A stretch of 64,000 bases of DNA from Porodaedalea pini (Eukaryota; Basidiomycota; Agaricomycetes; Hymenochaetales; Hymenochaetaceae): positions 159,872-223,871 of the forward strand of contig NBAY01000067.1 in NCBI GenBank assembly GCA_002794775.1. The letters run 5' to 3'. Below, one piece after another: positions 10,601 through 21,487 of this stretch; position 1 is the first letter of the stretch; the number at the start of each line of letters is the position of its first letter. The notes beneath the pieces are model-generated. The model was given only the letters and a program-made list of their open reading frames with translations, did not search any database and was not told where the DNA came from. The position numbers and the translations under genes were made by a program.

Positions 10601-12409
10601 TGTAATAGACTTTGGCATTCTTCAGGTTTTTCTTGGAGGGTTCTGGGTAACTGTTGTTTAGATCATCAAACTCTGAGAAAGATGTTATTGTAAGTATGTT
10701 ACTATCAAAACAAGAGGGTGTGGGCTATACTCTTCCGTAGGGGCTCATACTCTTTGTCTTGATATATATCCACCTCTATGAATTGTACGGAGGACAAAAC
10801 CTTGCCAATCGCTATGTCAAGTGTATAACCAGATCCGGTTATAACCTCGGTGGACTTCTTCACACCTGTTTGAAGTGGTAAGCAGGGAGCATATCGTAAG
10901 GGTTTAAAAAATGTTACATCTGACTTTCCAGCCAACCGTGGCGTTTTGGCAGTAGTAGAATTCAGCACCGTGCTTTAGATCAGAGTTGGCTTGAATAATA
11001 AGAAATGCACCTCGTGAAAATCTCGTCACCGTAAACATGAGACAACGTACTATCTAGCAATTCTCTAAACATGCCATTATGTAGCTTTCTTTCCGTGATT
11101 TTACTCCAGTGTTCTTCTTTCAATTCGACTGGGGGGTAGCTTTTATGCAGGGCCAGCCTCTTACCGTATTCTTGTTTATGGTCATTTAGCCACTTTATGA
11201 ATTCCGAGGAGGCACTTCTTAGGTCGCCCCCTTCTACTTTATGGATTTCAACATGGTTGGGGTGCGCAACTATTGGTTGTCAGCAGAGCGAGTACGACGT
11301 ATTTTCGTTCAACGGACATACGTTTGATAGTAAACTTCTTTCGTCCAGAAGTCTTGTGAAAAACCTTCGACTTTGGGTAAAAGGTTGGAATAACTAAAGA
11401 TAGAAGATGGCGTTAGATACCGTCTCAGGGCTTCTAGAATGGCGACGTGATGCGAGCTTGCGAGCACAAGAGCAAAGGAAACAGACCTTCTTTAAATATC
11501 GAGTTCCACTCCTCACCCTTTATCTCTTTAGGGTTGCCGAGACGCGTCTCAAAATATTCGAGATGTTTCTCCATCGCCTCGATGGCTTGATTAAGATATT
11601 TTTCCTTCACTGACCATGAACGTGTTTTGTGCTCGACTAGAGTAGGAATGTGTGTATGTTTGTACAATCAGCGTATGAGTTGAAACGAGAATCAGAGGTG
11701 TTGACGGACCTTTCAGTACTACTGTCCGGTCCGATTCCTCTTTGTAAAACACCTTAGCTTCTGGATCGTTCAGCGACTCATCTAAGTTTTCATGCAGCTC
11801 TGGAAGAGAACTTAGCATGACTTCGCGATGTGACAGACAAACAGAGGTGTACTTTGATATAGAGTCGCAAATCTAGGATCGCGAGTTCCGGCCTCCTTGA
11901 ATTTTACTTCACTTATCATTTTTTCGACAACGTATTTGATGTCGTGGTGGTCTTTGCCTTCGATGAGTATATGACGCGAAGGATGTTCCACTGAGATGTG
12001 TGAGTGGGAAGTTGTGAATCGACAATTAAATGAGGAGGAGAGATTAGATGTTCGCACTTTCTATACATATTGGTTTCCTCGTCTTGTATATCACCCGCGC
12101 ATCCTTATAGTATCGTCTAGGAAGCACTGATTCGTTGATGAGCAGGGAGGTTCCATGATTAGGCCGTTAGCATGCCATAGGCTCAGTCAGATTAAACTGA
12201 GATCGCCTACATTCCATCAACTCTCTAAATGCGCCGTTTTCAGAGTCCTTATTTGCGACCTTCCATTCTTCGGGGACTGGTTTAAACTTAAAATCCTTCG
12301 CCTCCGGGTGGTGCGAACTCCTGCTCCTGCTCCCGCTCTGGCGGCTGAGTCTCTCCCGGAGCCTGTGCCCACTGTGCTTCAGTCTGGAGGACGTACTGGT
12401 ACGGGTCAT
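7633..12409 (-). CDS. Unrecognised gene of about 13 tandem two-exon modules
   Basis: No known domain was recognised. Each module has an 'a' exon (45-80 residues, typically starting V-[DE]-H-P-x-x-G-F, with a helix-like middle and W..IF or ENGAF near the end). It is followed by a 'b' exon (20-45 residues) with an A-K-V-[FY]-Y-K-K core and, often, LKG at the end. Introns are 50-70 nt and almost all phase 1, so modules can be swapped without losing frame. The first exon is 12409-12211 (ATG at 12409) and the last is 7796-7633 (TAA). No signal peptide or membrane span was seen. Doubts: a 29-bp tandem duplication near 8254-8305 breaks the frame in module 11b, the 3b/4a junction does not join in phase, and module 5b has a GC donor. 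It could be a recent pseudogene or an assembly error. The terminal exon is also uncertain, because GAG|gtaaga could be a splice site. Confidence 0.55.
7633..12409 (-). repeat. Array of 13 diverged a+b exon modules
   Basis: Approximate exon pairs (a; b), 5' to 3' on minus. M1 12409-12211; 12126-12058. M2 11990-11853; 11820-11710. M3 11636-11487; ~11433-11310. M4 11269-11051; ~10972-10930. M5 ~10862-10731; 10672-10550. M6 10498-10331; 10273-10205. M7 10145-9924; 9879-9791. M8 9740-9594; 9538-9452. M9 9396-9253; 9199-9131. M10 9077-8841; 8784-8707. M11 8647-8513; 8456-8208. M12 8155-7997; 7955-7859. M13 7796-7633 (a only). M1, M4 and M7 are a subgroup with ENGAF-like or NGMFREL ends. M6, M9, M10, M12 and M13 keep the clearest [VDE]H start with GF or a variant. 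Modules 5b-12 are AT-rich and CpG-poor, while M1-M4 and M13 are not. Confidence 0.6.
8254..8305. repeat. 29-bp tandem duplication that shifts the frame of module 11b
   Basis: The string ATGCTTATCATCCTTCT occurs at 8254 and again at 8283, exactly 29 bp apart. On the coding (minus) strand both copies spell K-D-D-K-H but in different frames. Only the second frame reaches the expected module end, H-V-V-K-G. 29 is not a multiple of three, so the duplication breaks the frame. Confidence 0.7.
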
Positions 12410-13318
12410 GATGAGCTACGAGCAAAGTGTAATAGCATGGGCCAGAGCAGACGTCCGTTATTTTATCTCCTGACAAAACGCAAAGTGCGTCTCATCACGA
12501 CCAGGGTGAAATGGAGATCCGGGAATGCGACAAAGGATAAAACTAGTGCCATGCAAAGCGGAACTCGGAGGAGCAGAACAAAGTGAGAAGTCTAATGTGT
12601 ATTGTTGCATGGACGCGAGCAAAGCTGACTGATTTGGCTTAGCTTCAATGCGCCACACATTTTTGTCCACACCTGCACCTAGAGTGTTGTATCGACGAGT
12701 TTCACGTTTCTTCGGATTATGAGATTCAGTAAAAATATGGCGCTGGAGCTGCCTGTATGCGGTTCTGCGAATATTTTGTCAGCGCCTAGCAATTGCACGT
12801 AAATGAAACGTGAAACATGCCAGTCATTGCCGTCGCTCTGGTGCAAGGAACATATGGCAGTCCTAAACGTCTACTCGTCCAAAAATGAACGTAAGGCTTT
12901 GTCCCTTGTTCAAGACCAGAAACGCGCCAAATATGCTGGAGACATAGAGCTCATTGGAGAACGACGGGATAGCGTAAACGGCGCTCAGCTCTAACTGCGG
13001 TACCAGGCGCAACATTGTGATCTTGATGTCTATGTCTTGACTGCAAGCTGAGGACACGTGGGTATCCGGGAGAAAGATAAAAATTGAAGTAGATCTCGGT
13101 GTTTGTGGCACTAAACGTGGAAGGTGTTTAAATCTTGCAGCGAACGTATGGCACTGTTGTGATTTATGAGCATATCATTTTGATTGCGCATAGGCGTTAT
13201 GGGTACGGGTACAACGCGAAGCGGACATGATGGAGGTGCGGGTGCAGGGTGGACAATGCAGGTGCAGGGAGACGATAATATAGGGAAGTAAAGGAGCAAC
13301 GAAACAAAGGTTGATAAA
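12410..13318. other. Intergenic, nothing recognised
   Basis: About 0.9 kb between two minus-strand genes. Short open frames on both strands have no motif or splice support. It should contain the promoter of the module gene and the RPP1 3' UTR. Confidence 0.5.
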
Positions 13319-14080
13319 TCAGTCGAAAAGACCAAAACCCTTTGAAGCACAAGAGCATAATTGTCAGTACATGTGTATAAAGCCAACAAAAGTCAAAAGA
13401 AACGCACCATGTCGTCGTCGCTTTCCTCCTTCTCCTCCTCCTTTTTCTCTTCCTCCTTAGGTGCCTCAGCTGCAGCTGCAGCTGGTGCACCGCCGGCAGC
13501 GGCACCAGCAGCGACGGGTGCTCCACCCCCTGCACCGATGTTGGAAAGTAATTCTTTCACATCCTTACCCTCGAGCGCCTTAGCGAGCAGCGAGGCCCAG
13601 ATTGGCTCGACGTCGACAGAGGCAGCGCTTGTCAAGGCGATGATCTTGTCGGCCTGCATGTTTCTGTAAGAATCATATCGCTGAATAATGAGTCGACCTG
13701 GTACGCACGGTAATTTCGATGCCATCGTCAGCAAGAATGAGTGCAGCGTATGAGGTGGCTAGGTCGGTAGAAGCCTGTCGGACAAAAACAAACAAACAGA
13801 ATGTCAGTCACTTTACGCGCTCAACCTGCTCCAGCGTTCCATAAGTCGCCCAATGTATCACCGCTATCATCTCCCCGCTGCCCGAGAATACGCGGCACCA
13901 GGACGCGCCATCGAAGTGTACCCATCGCGTTCATACTACACCAAGTCCATCCAGTCCATCCAACGTCATCCACTGCGATCCACCTTCTAGACATGCAATC
14001 CATCCTCAAACCACGCGCAGAATCCCTTCTCCTGGTAGTATAACACGGCATGAGCAGGTCCAAGACAGTGTACTCACCAT
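13319..14080 (-). CDS. RPP1: 60S acidic ribosomal stalk protein P1
   Basis: Four exons (14080-14078, 13774-13709, 13653-13408, 13339-13319) join in phase to 111 residues. The first exon is exactly the ATG, followed by a 303-nt intron. The second exon continues [18 protein letters not shown]. The body has [11 protein letters not shown] and an Ala/Gly hinge, followed by a Lys/Glu run. The end is SDDDM spliced to GFGLFD, the universal acidic stalk tail that binds elongation factors. P1 pairs with P2 on uL10 to form the ribosomal stalk. The 21-nt last exon encodes only GFGLFD and the stop. A CACGTG box lies 97 bp upstream of the ATG. Confidence 0.95.
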
Positions 14081-14176
14081 TTGAACGTTGTTTGAAGACG
14101 TAGCAGCAGAGGAGGCTAGGTACTGACTCGGAATCACTCTGGCGAAATTCGAGCGGCTAGATGAGGTAATTAACCC

Positions 14177-14182
14177 CACGTG
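14177..14182. promoter_or_regulatory. CACGTG box upstream of RPP1
   Basis: CACGTG in the context CCCCACGTGACT, 97 bp before the RPP1 start codon. The YTM1 promoter has almost the same context (CCACGTGACT). Confidence 0.35.
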
Positions 14183-16018
14183 ACTTGGTAGCCTGGACGT
14201 TCACTAGTATGTAGCTTTCAACATGCAGAAAAAAGAAATACCTCCATGATTTTCACTTCACGTCCCCGTCGACTTCTAGCCTGTTCTAAACCGGTGCCAT
14301 TCCATTTGCCACTTTGTCACTTCTACATTTCTTCCCTTTTTCCATTGAATTGTTCACTTTGTTTCAATGGAGACCAGAGTTCTATATTTCCATCTCATTC
14401 GCGTGTCTGATGACGATGTTGAGTCAGGAATTAGCACTAGTACTGGTCCAGAAGCAGAATCTGATTGAGATTTCTGTGTTCTCGGCTCCGAGTCGCATCG
14501 ATCTTGCGGGACGTCCTGCAGATATTTCAATCCACAGCCTGTGGTGAAGAGTCGATTTCTTGGCTCTCTGCCGTGATCATTGACTTTGCATATAGTTCAA
14601 GTTTTGACTAGGACGGCCCGCTTGAAGTGGCCGGATTGTGCGAAAGATAACTTTGCGGACACCTTTGCGTCCTCTGATCCCTGTCTACAATCATAGTGCC
14701 CTTTATGCTTGCTGCATGTATCACTAAACTTGCTTCTACTGAGTTATTTCATGTCATTCGACGCTTCGATTTACCAATGCGAGGAGCCAAGTCCCAGATG
14801 CAAACTTACAGGGAGGAGGTAATAGTCACAACATTTTCGTATACTCTTCGGAGTACGCAGAAATGGCCTCATATGTGTCTGTACTCCAAACCCGGATAGG
14901 AGATTTGATGGTGGCCGAGACGACACATTGATCGTTAGGAGTACCTGGAAGATTGCAGGCTCTTCAATCGGACAGTCAGTTACTTCCCTCTGATCTCAAG
15001 CATATTCCGGGTTCACGATCAAGGTCCCCAAGCGAGCAGCAATGGACGGAAGCCGAACACAGTCTCGAGCACCTACATCATCATGCCAATATTCTTCGAC
15101 CGCTCTATGGTACGTATTATTGCTTTGTATTTTTGTCGTTAAGCAGCACTAGTACTGATGCGGGAAGACAGAGTTCAATGGCGGAAAACTACTTCAGGAA
15201 TATGGGAGACATTAAAGAAATACTTAAAGATATTTATGATTGTAAGAGATGATTTGCGAACTTTCAAATTTCGTCAACCGAGATATCGTCTTCTTGCTGC
15301 ATAGATTAATGGCGATCAGTTCTTCTTCGAGGGGGTCTTTATCTTATTCAAGGAGGAAAGCCAGAGTGGCACGAGAGTATGCTTTCATAATTCCTGCTGT
15401 TGCTCACGAAGTGTAGCTAGTTACCATGTTGATGTACCTCAAGTACGAAGAAACATAATCGAGAAATCTCAGAACGAATCGCATGCGAGAGAATTGCTCG
15501 AGTGAACAAAACATAACATTGACATCCAAGTAAGGAATCGAGAGATACACGCTCTGCACCTGAAGTATTCTAGAGGATACAGCTCGCGCACTACGACGGC
15601 TCTGGCGAGATAATTCAAGAGTCTTGGGTGAGACAAAGACAATTATGAGCATGGCGAGAAAGTAGAATGGTTAGTATTCAGTCTTGTAGGGACGACGAAG
15701 TGGCCCTTCCGGGAGATAACTTAGAGAAGTCAACCATGTAATCCGCGTCTACCTCGGTCTGGTGGGTTGACTGGGCATAGGTAGGGCAGGCTCGAGTAGG
15801 ATGCCTCAGAGTAGAAGCAGGCAAGAAAGAGGTAGTGAATCACGGCGTCAAGCATGAAGAAATAATGGATCGCGATATCATCTAGTCTTGTTTGGCGTAT
15901 TGGCATGGATACTGGCAATCTCTCGACATGATATAATGTGCACTTGATGTCCTGGAATGTAGCCTCGGCGCAGTACGCGCCAAATTGGATTTCAGCCAAG
16001 GGTTTCCGCAAAACGCAT
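14183..16018. other. Intergenic, 1.8 kb between divergent RPP1 and ATG7
   Basis: Open frames of up to about 115 codons occur on both strands (14314-14547, 14953-15252, 15730-16011). None shows a recognisable domain, consistent splice sites or conserved motif. I see no gene that can be supported. Confidence 0.5.
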
Positions 16019-16024
16019 CACGTG
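16019..16024. promoter_or_regulatory. CACGTG box upstream of ATG7
   Basis: CACGTG lies 75 bp before the ATG7 start codon, in the same distance class as in the uL14m, RPP1 and YTM1 promoters. Confidence 0.3.
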
Positions 16025-16098
16025 CGATACGCGTGCGCTCCTGTCGCTTTGCCCTTTTACCACGACCTAGCAGGCATCGACCCTCAACTTCGCTTACA

Positions 16099-18733
16099 AT
16101 GGCGACGCCTCAGTCTGCTATCGTACAGTTCACGCCGTTCTCGTCACTCGTCCAGCCCCCATTCTGGCACGAGCTCACTCGTCTCAAGATTGACGTTCTT
16201 CGCCTCGCTGAACACGCCTTGCCCGTCGCAGCAAGCTATGCCGTCGGACGCTCCGTCACTGACCGAGAGACCGGGAACGAAGTAGATTTGGGATGCCATT
16301 TGACACTGGGCGGAGATGCCTTTGATTTAGATGCGAGGTAAGTCCGAGACGATACAGGACTGCGGCGTTCTTGTATTAACTAATTAAAGACCGCCACAGC
16401 ATGCTGTACGATGTACAGGTACATTTAAGAATTTCAACACAATCGAGGACTTCAAGGCAGCGGACAAATCCGCGCTCTTCAACCAGGTCGCTGACGAGGT
16501 TCGTAGTCTCTCCTTAATGCGTGTATATGCTGGAGAGAATCCGTCGAGGAGGCAAGCAAGCTTTCACTTGTCTTAGTCGCAAGAGGCTCTGTCATGACTC
16601 GATTTCTCATATCGAAGGGCTGCACAAAACTACTCATGGTTCCGATTGTGAGCGAGTATCTGTGAGATGGACTTTCTTAACCGTGACAAGATGAATCCTT
16701 GAAGCTCTCGACGCGCCCCTCGCCATATGCCCGTAGCTTCTTCCTATGCGTTGTACTCATCCATCGTCTTTCTCTAGATTTGGCAGTCCGTAAAGGATAC
16801 TGACGATATCAACGCACTGAATAAATTCCTTCTGATCACCTTCGCGGACCTCAAGAAGTACAAATACTACTACTGGTTCGCCTTCCCTGCACTTGTAGCC
16901 AAGCCAGCATGGTCGATCTCCGGGCCTGGTTGGCAGCCCGCCTCGGACGCACTCGGCGCCTCCACCCTTTCGTCCATTCATGCAAAGCTCCCATCCACAC
17001 CCTTGCCTTTCTTCCTCGCGCGGCCTTCCGGTAACGAATACGATGTCGCCCCAATCTCGGAGTTTAAGACCTTCTTCGCGAACGTTCCGCCCTCGCAGCA
17101 GCTCGTCTGCTTCCTGGATCCATCAGCGAGTACCGAGCACCCCGGCTGGCCATTGCGCAATGTGCTGGCTTATCTGCGTGCGCGTTTCTTGACACAAGGA
17201 CCCGCGACGGTGCGCGTGCTCTGCTGGCGCGATTCTGAGAAGCCACGGGATGGCGCACCTTGGCGGAGTCGATTTGGTGTGGTTGAGTGCCCCGCTGCTG
17301 AATCTACGGAGCGACCTTCTGCAGTTGGCTGGGAGAAGAATACGTCCGGAAAACTGGGCGCACGTCTCGCGGACCTTGCACCCATGCTTGACCCACGAGA
17401 GCTCGCTGCACAGGCGGTTGATCTCAACCTCAAGCTAATGCGTTGGAGAATTCTCCCTGCGCTTGATCTGGAGCGCGTTGCTGGGACGCGCTGTCTACTG
17501 CTAGGTGCGGGCACGCTTGGATGCTATGTTGCGCGCATTCTTCTCGGATGGGGCGTACGTGATATCACACTCGTGGACTCTGGCACGGTGGCGTTCAGCA
17601 ACCCCGTCCGGCAGCCATTATTTGAGTTCGAGGATTGTTTGGAAGGTGGGAAGGCGAAGGCGGCGTGTGCGGCCGAGTCGTTGAAGCGCATTTTTCCTGG
17701 GGTGAATGCGAAGGGTGTCACGTTATCAATCCCGATGCCAGGGCACCCCGTCCCACCGCCGAACGTACAGCAGGTGCAACAGGACGTTACTCAACTAGAA
17801 GCACTCATCGCGGGACACGACGCGGTATTCCTGTTGATGGACTCGAGGGAGAGCCGATGGTTGCCGACTGTGGTAGGGAAGGCGAAAGGAAAGGTACGTG
17901 TATGGTCTTGCATACTGCATAACCGATGCTGAGCAAGGTTTCCAGATCGTGCTAAATGCTGCGCTTGGCTTTGACTCGTACCTCGTCATGCGCCATGGTG
18001 CTCGTGCTTCAACCTCAACCTCGACTGCGACCTCCAGCCTTGGTTGCTATTACTGCAACGACGTTGTCGCACCTGCAGATGTGATTACTTCTTCTCTCCA
18101 TCTGACAAACCTGCCCATGCTCATCTAGTCGATTTCAACTTATGACTCGAATCGCAGTCTCTCACAGATCGCACTCTGGATCAAATGTGCACGGTGACGC
18201 GCCCAGGGTTGGCCGCGATTGCGTCCGCATCAGCCGTCGAGCTACTCGCATCGGTGCTGCAGCATCCTTTGGGGTACGACATCACGGCGATACCGCTTTC
18301 AGAAAACTAACGGCACCTACAGTGTTCACGCCCCCGCTCCGCCTCCGGACTATCTCACGAAAGACTACAACGACGAGGATGCGGAAAAGAGTGGCTATAA
18401 AGGCGTACTGGGTGTAGTTCCACATCAGCTACGTGGCTTCCTCGCGCAGTTCCGGACTTTGCCTGTGGTCGGTGCGGCTTACGAGAGATGCACAGGATGC
18501 AGCGAGGCGGTACGTACATTTCTCTTTGTGTATCATATCGTGATGGAACCGACTGTATGGTACAGGTACTGCAAGTATACGAGAAAGAGGGTTTCAACAT
18601 GCTTCTGAGCGCTTTCAACGACACGGGATATTTGGAACGGATTACGGGGCTGGATAAACTGCACGACGAGGGGGAGGCGGCGCTTGAGGCTCTGGAAGGC
18701 GTGGAATGGGATGATGAGGAAGACGATATGTGA
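16099..18733 (+). CDS. ATG7: Autophagy E1-like enzyme Atg7
   Basis: Seven exons (16099-16337, 16390-16498, 16778-17893, 17946-18080, 18158-18273, 18323-18509, 18566-18733) join in phase to 689 residues, a normal length. The N-terminal half (from [15 protein letters not shown]) is the Atg7-specific domain that binds the E2 enzymes Atg3 and Atg10. The adenylation domain begins at about residue 362 with the ATP loop GAGTLG and has DITLVDSG and [13 protein letters not shown]. The active-site Cys is about residue 544, in [10 protein letters not shown]. The acidic C-terminal end (WDDEEDDM) is typical. Atg7 activates Atg8 and Atg12 for autophagosome formation in the cytosol. All key residues are present. 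Confidence 0.96.
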
Positions 18734-18751
18734 TTGATGAGCGGTCTCGAT

Positions 18752-18766
18752 GGGGGGGGGGGGGGG
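18752..18766 (+). repeat. Poly-G tract (G15)
   Basis: Fifteen consecutive G just after the ATG7 stop codon. A similar G14 run lies at 48583-48596. Both are homopolymers where assembly length is unreliable. Confidence 0.9.
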
Positions 18767-19336
18767 CAGCCTGTGAGATGTAGGCTGGGAAGAGAGGGTA
18801 ATGAGTATACCGGTATGAGCGTTTTCTGATAACTGACTTGAGACGGTCCTGTGCGATTTTTTCCCATGTACTCTATTAGACGAACGCAACGGAATTAATG
18901 AGTTCTGAACGCTTGGATTCATTCACCTTACGAGACAGCCGGCGAGATGGTCATGATCTTTAAGACAGACCACCACGAGACGGAAGCAACAAAGAAAATA
19001 GCTGAAGGCGACGACTTTATTGAGAAGCTACATACGTACATTAGACTACATAACCTCTGAGAATCCCTTCAGGTGTTGAGTTCAGTAGCATAAGCTCGAT
19101 GTCAAATCGGAAATAACGCAAATCAAGTAGAAATTGGATAACGACAGAACAGTAAAACCGCAGAATAAGACAAGAAAGAGAATAGTAGACACGGACCTTC
19201 GATAGTAAAGCAATCCATAGTGATTTGCCGCACTCCGTCGACATAGAAATCAAATTTCTGTCGAACTTCCCGACCTTCAAGAAAGATAACGGAGTCAGAC
19301 CTTCATTCAGAGCGACGACGAAGAGAAGAGAGGGTA
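18767..19336. other. Intergenic, nothing recognised
   Basis: ATG7 3' flank up to the start of dispersed repeat copy A. No supported gene. Confidence 0.5.
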
Positions 19337-20250
19337 TCAGCAAGGGGTGCCCGAAGTAATTGAGCTGTGGCGGGCAGTTTCGGCAGCAATGGTACGTAGA
19401 CCGTCGTGTATATAACATCATGCATAGTGTGCGCAGAAGCGCAGATAGGATGGAAAGTGAGCAAAACGACATGACTCACGGTAAGATATGCCGATACATA
19501 TAGTGATTCGGTTCGACGCGCTCAGCACTGGAGGACGCTGGAGAGAAGAGGTGTCAAAATTGTGGAACGAGTGAAGAAATAATGTGAAAAAGGAAGAATC
19601 AGATGTAATTAAATACAGCCGTGGAATTTTCGTCACACTGGCGACCCCGCGTGAGGGCGCGTCAGGCGGTAACTCCATTTGTTCATCGCGTAGGAGGGCA
19701 AGAAAGGAGGGCGATAGAGGGGTACGTTTTGGAGACTCACGTTTTACACATGGTCCGCGGTGAAATGCTTCGTCCGACCTTATTCTCAATGACAGACAGA
19801 AGGTCTAAAATGAAGAACGAGAGGTCAGCATTGAGAATACGAGCAAAGAGAGGGAAGTAAGGAAAGTGAAAGCGATCAGTGGATTGACAGATAAAAGGAA
19901 AATCGTTGTGTCCCACATGAGGACAGCTCAGATACTCTAGTTTGATTGATAATGGCTCATCTCTTCAAGTGAATCGTCGAAAGACACGAACCTTCATTCG
20001 AGACTGCCCACACAAGACCAGCCCAACACATCCACAACACGTCTCATTACCGACCCATCCGCATCATAGCGACCTGTAAATCACGACAAGAAAGAGTCAA
20101 CACAATGAATAGACAAGGAGAGGAAGCAGATCGATGGATCAGTGTAACTATGACATGAAAACGAATCATCGTGCTGAACGCACTCCGATGTTTGGGAATG
20201 ACTAAATGCATCACCCTTTGCATTCCTTCCACCTGCTCTTCAAGACACAG
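19337..20250. repeat. Dispersed repeat, copy A
   Basis: This ~0.9 kb block recurs as copy B at 45657-46570 in the same orientation, offset 26,321 bp over most of its length. The stretch 19592-20243 is almost identical between copies; the first 250 bp are more diverged. On the minus strand both copies end in a short terminal-exon-like piece (tttacag, then a frame VAMMRMGR and stop) preceded by a shared coding-like stretch with HLVIPKHRSAFSTM. No known protein was recognised. It is probably a copy of a repeat family or a duplicated gene end. Confidence 0.8.
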
Positions 20251-21487
20251 GTAATCGCGTATTGCTTTGAGTATAACGCCGCCGTCGACGAGGCAAGTCG
20301 ATGATGAGAGGTAGATGAGAGACGACACGAACGGAAAAGAGAAAGCAATGAGCCTACGAAGAGGATTTTTTGAAGTTATTGAGGGCCGGCTGCAGAAGAT
20401 CGTCGCGCCCAGACAACGGTTCTCCCTAGAGCTTTTTGTCTCCTTCGTCCTTGTCAATCTAATGCAATATGGTGGATGTTTCCCATACAAACTCACATTA
20501 GGCTTACCCAATGCTAATGCTTCGTAGGCCAGATACTCATGCTCTCTTTGCCTCGACTTAAGGCTCTCAGCATGTTCGGCACTGGTTTGACTTCGGCACG
20601 CCTTTCCTCTCTTCGTTCTTTCTGAATCGAGTCCATACGGCTAGACACCCTTCAGATGGTTGCGAATCTTGTCAGAGGACATTTCCCAGGTGGCACCGAG
20701 ATCATAGTGATTACACGCAATCGCGAGCTGACCGCTGAAGTGCCGTCTATTTCGTCCTCGACACTGCCGGTCCCATTCACCATCGCTGTTTCTACTCGTG
20801 CAAGTCAGAAATACCGCAGCAGTACAAAGTACTCAGAACCTAGATGAAAAATGAGGTCTGAATTGACGAGCCTGTCCACATGACATTGGTCCTATAATGC
20901 TGCATACTACATCTTCGTATCACCGCTTTCACAGTATCGTAGATCCTTCGGAGATGCAGGGGCCCTGCCAGAAGCGAGTCAGTGCTAGGAGAGTAGAGAG
21001 CGTGGGTGGGTTAGGAGTCGGATTATAGGAGCCGGACTACGGTTATCTTAGTAGATGTACAGGGAATGGGGTCGTCGAGTTGTTGGACGAACAAAGATAC
21101 TTTGTATTCTTCGCTTGTTACTTTCATAGGAAGGACAGGACCAATACTTGACGAACCTCACGCTTAAGCTGAACACGAAGTTGGGCGGAGTCAACCACAT
21201 GCTGGACCCACGGAGGTCAATTCCCTTGCAAAGGTGGAAGCGAAGGTCCATCTGACATGGATATATGTACGTAGTCTGGTGCAATTAACCTGCTGCATAC
21301 TATATGTAGTGAATTGATGAATGCACGTCTTACCAATGTGTACAACACAGAGGAAGCCTATGATTTGTCATTGGCGATAGAGAAATGTCATTAAATTCCT
21401 TCTTTTGTCGATAACGCAGTCATTTGACATCGGTTCAACATGTGAGAGCAGAGAAAGTATATGTAACAGTGAGTATTCATCTGTTCT
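20251..21487. other. Intergenic, nothing recognised
   Basis: Residual similarity to the flank of copy B continues weakly to about 20405 (a shared ttgagggccgg). After that no gene, repeat or motif is supported up to the ALDH stop codon. Confidence 0.45.
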
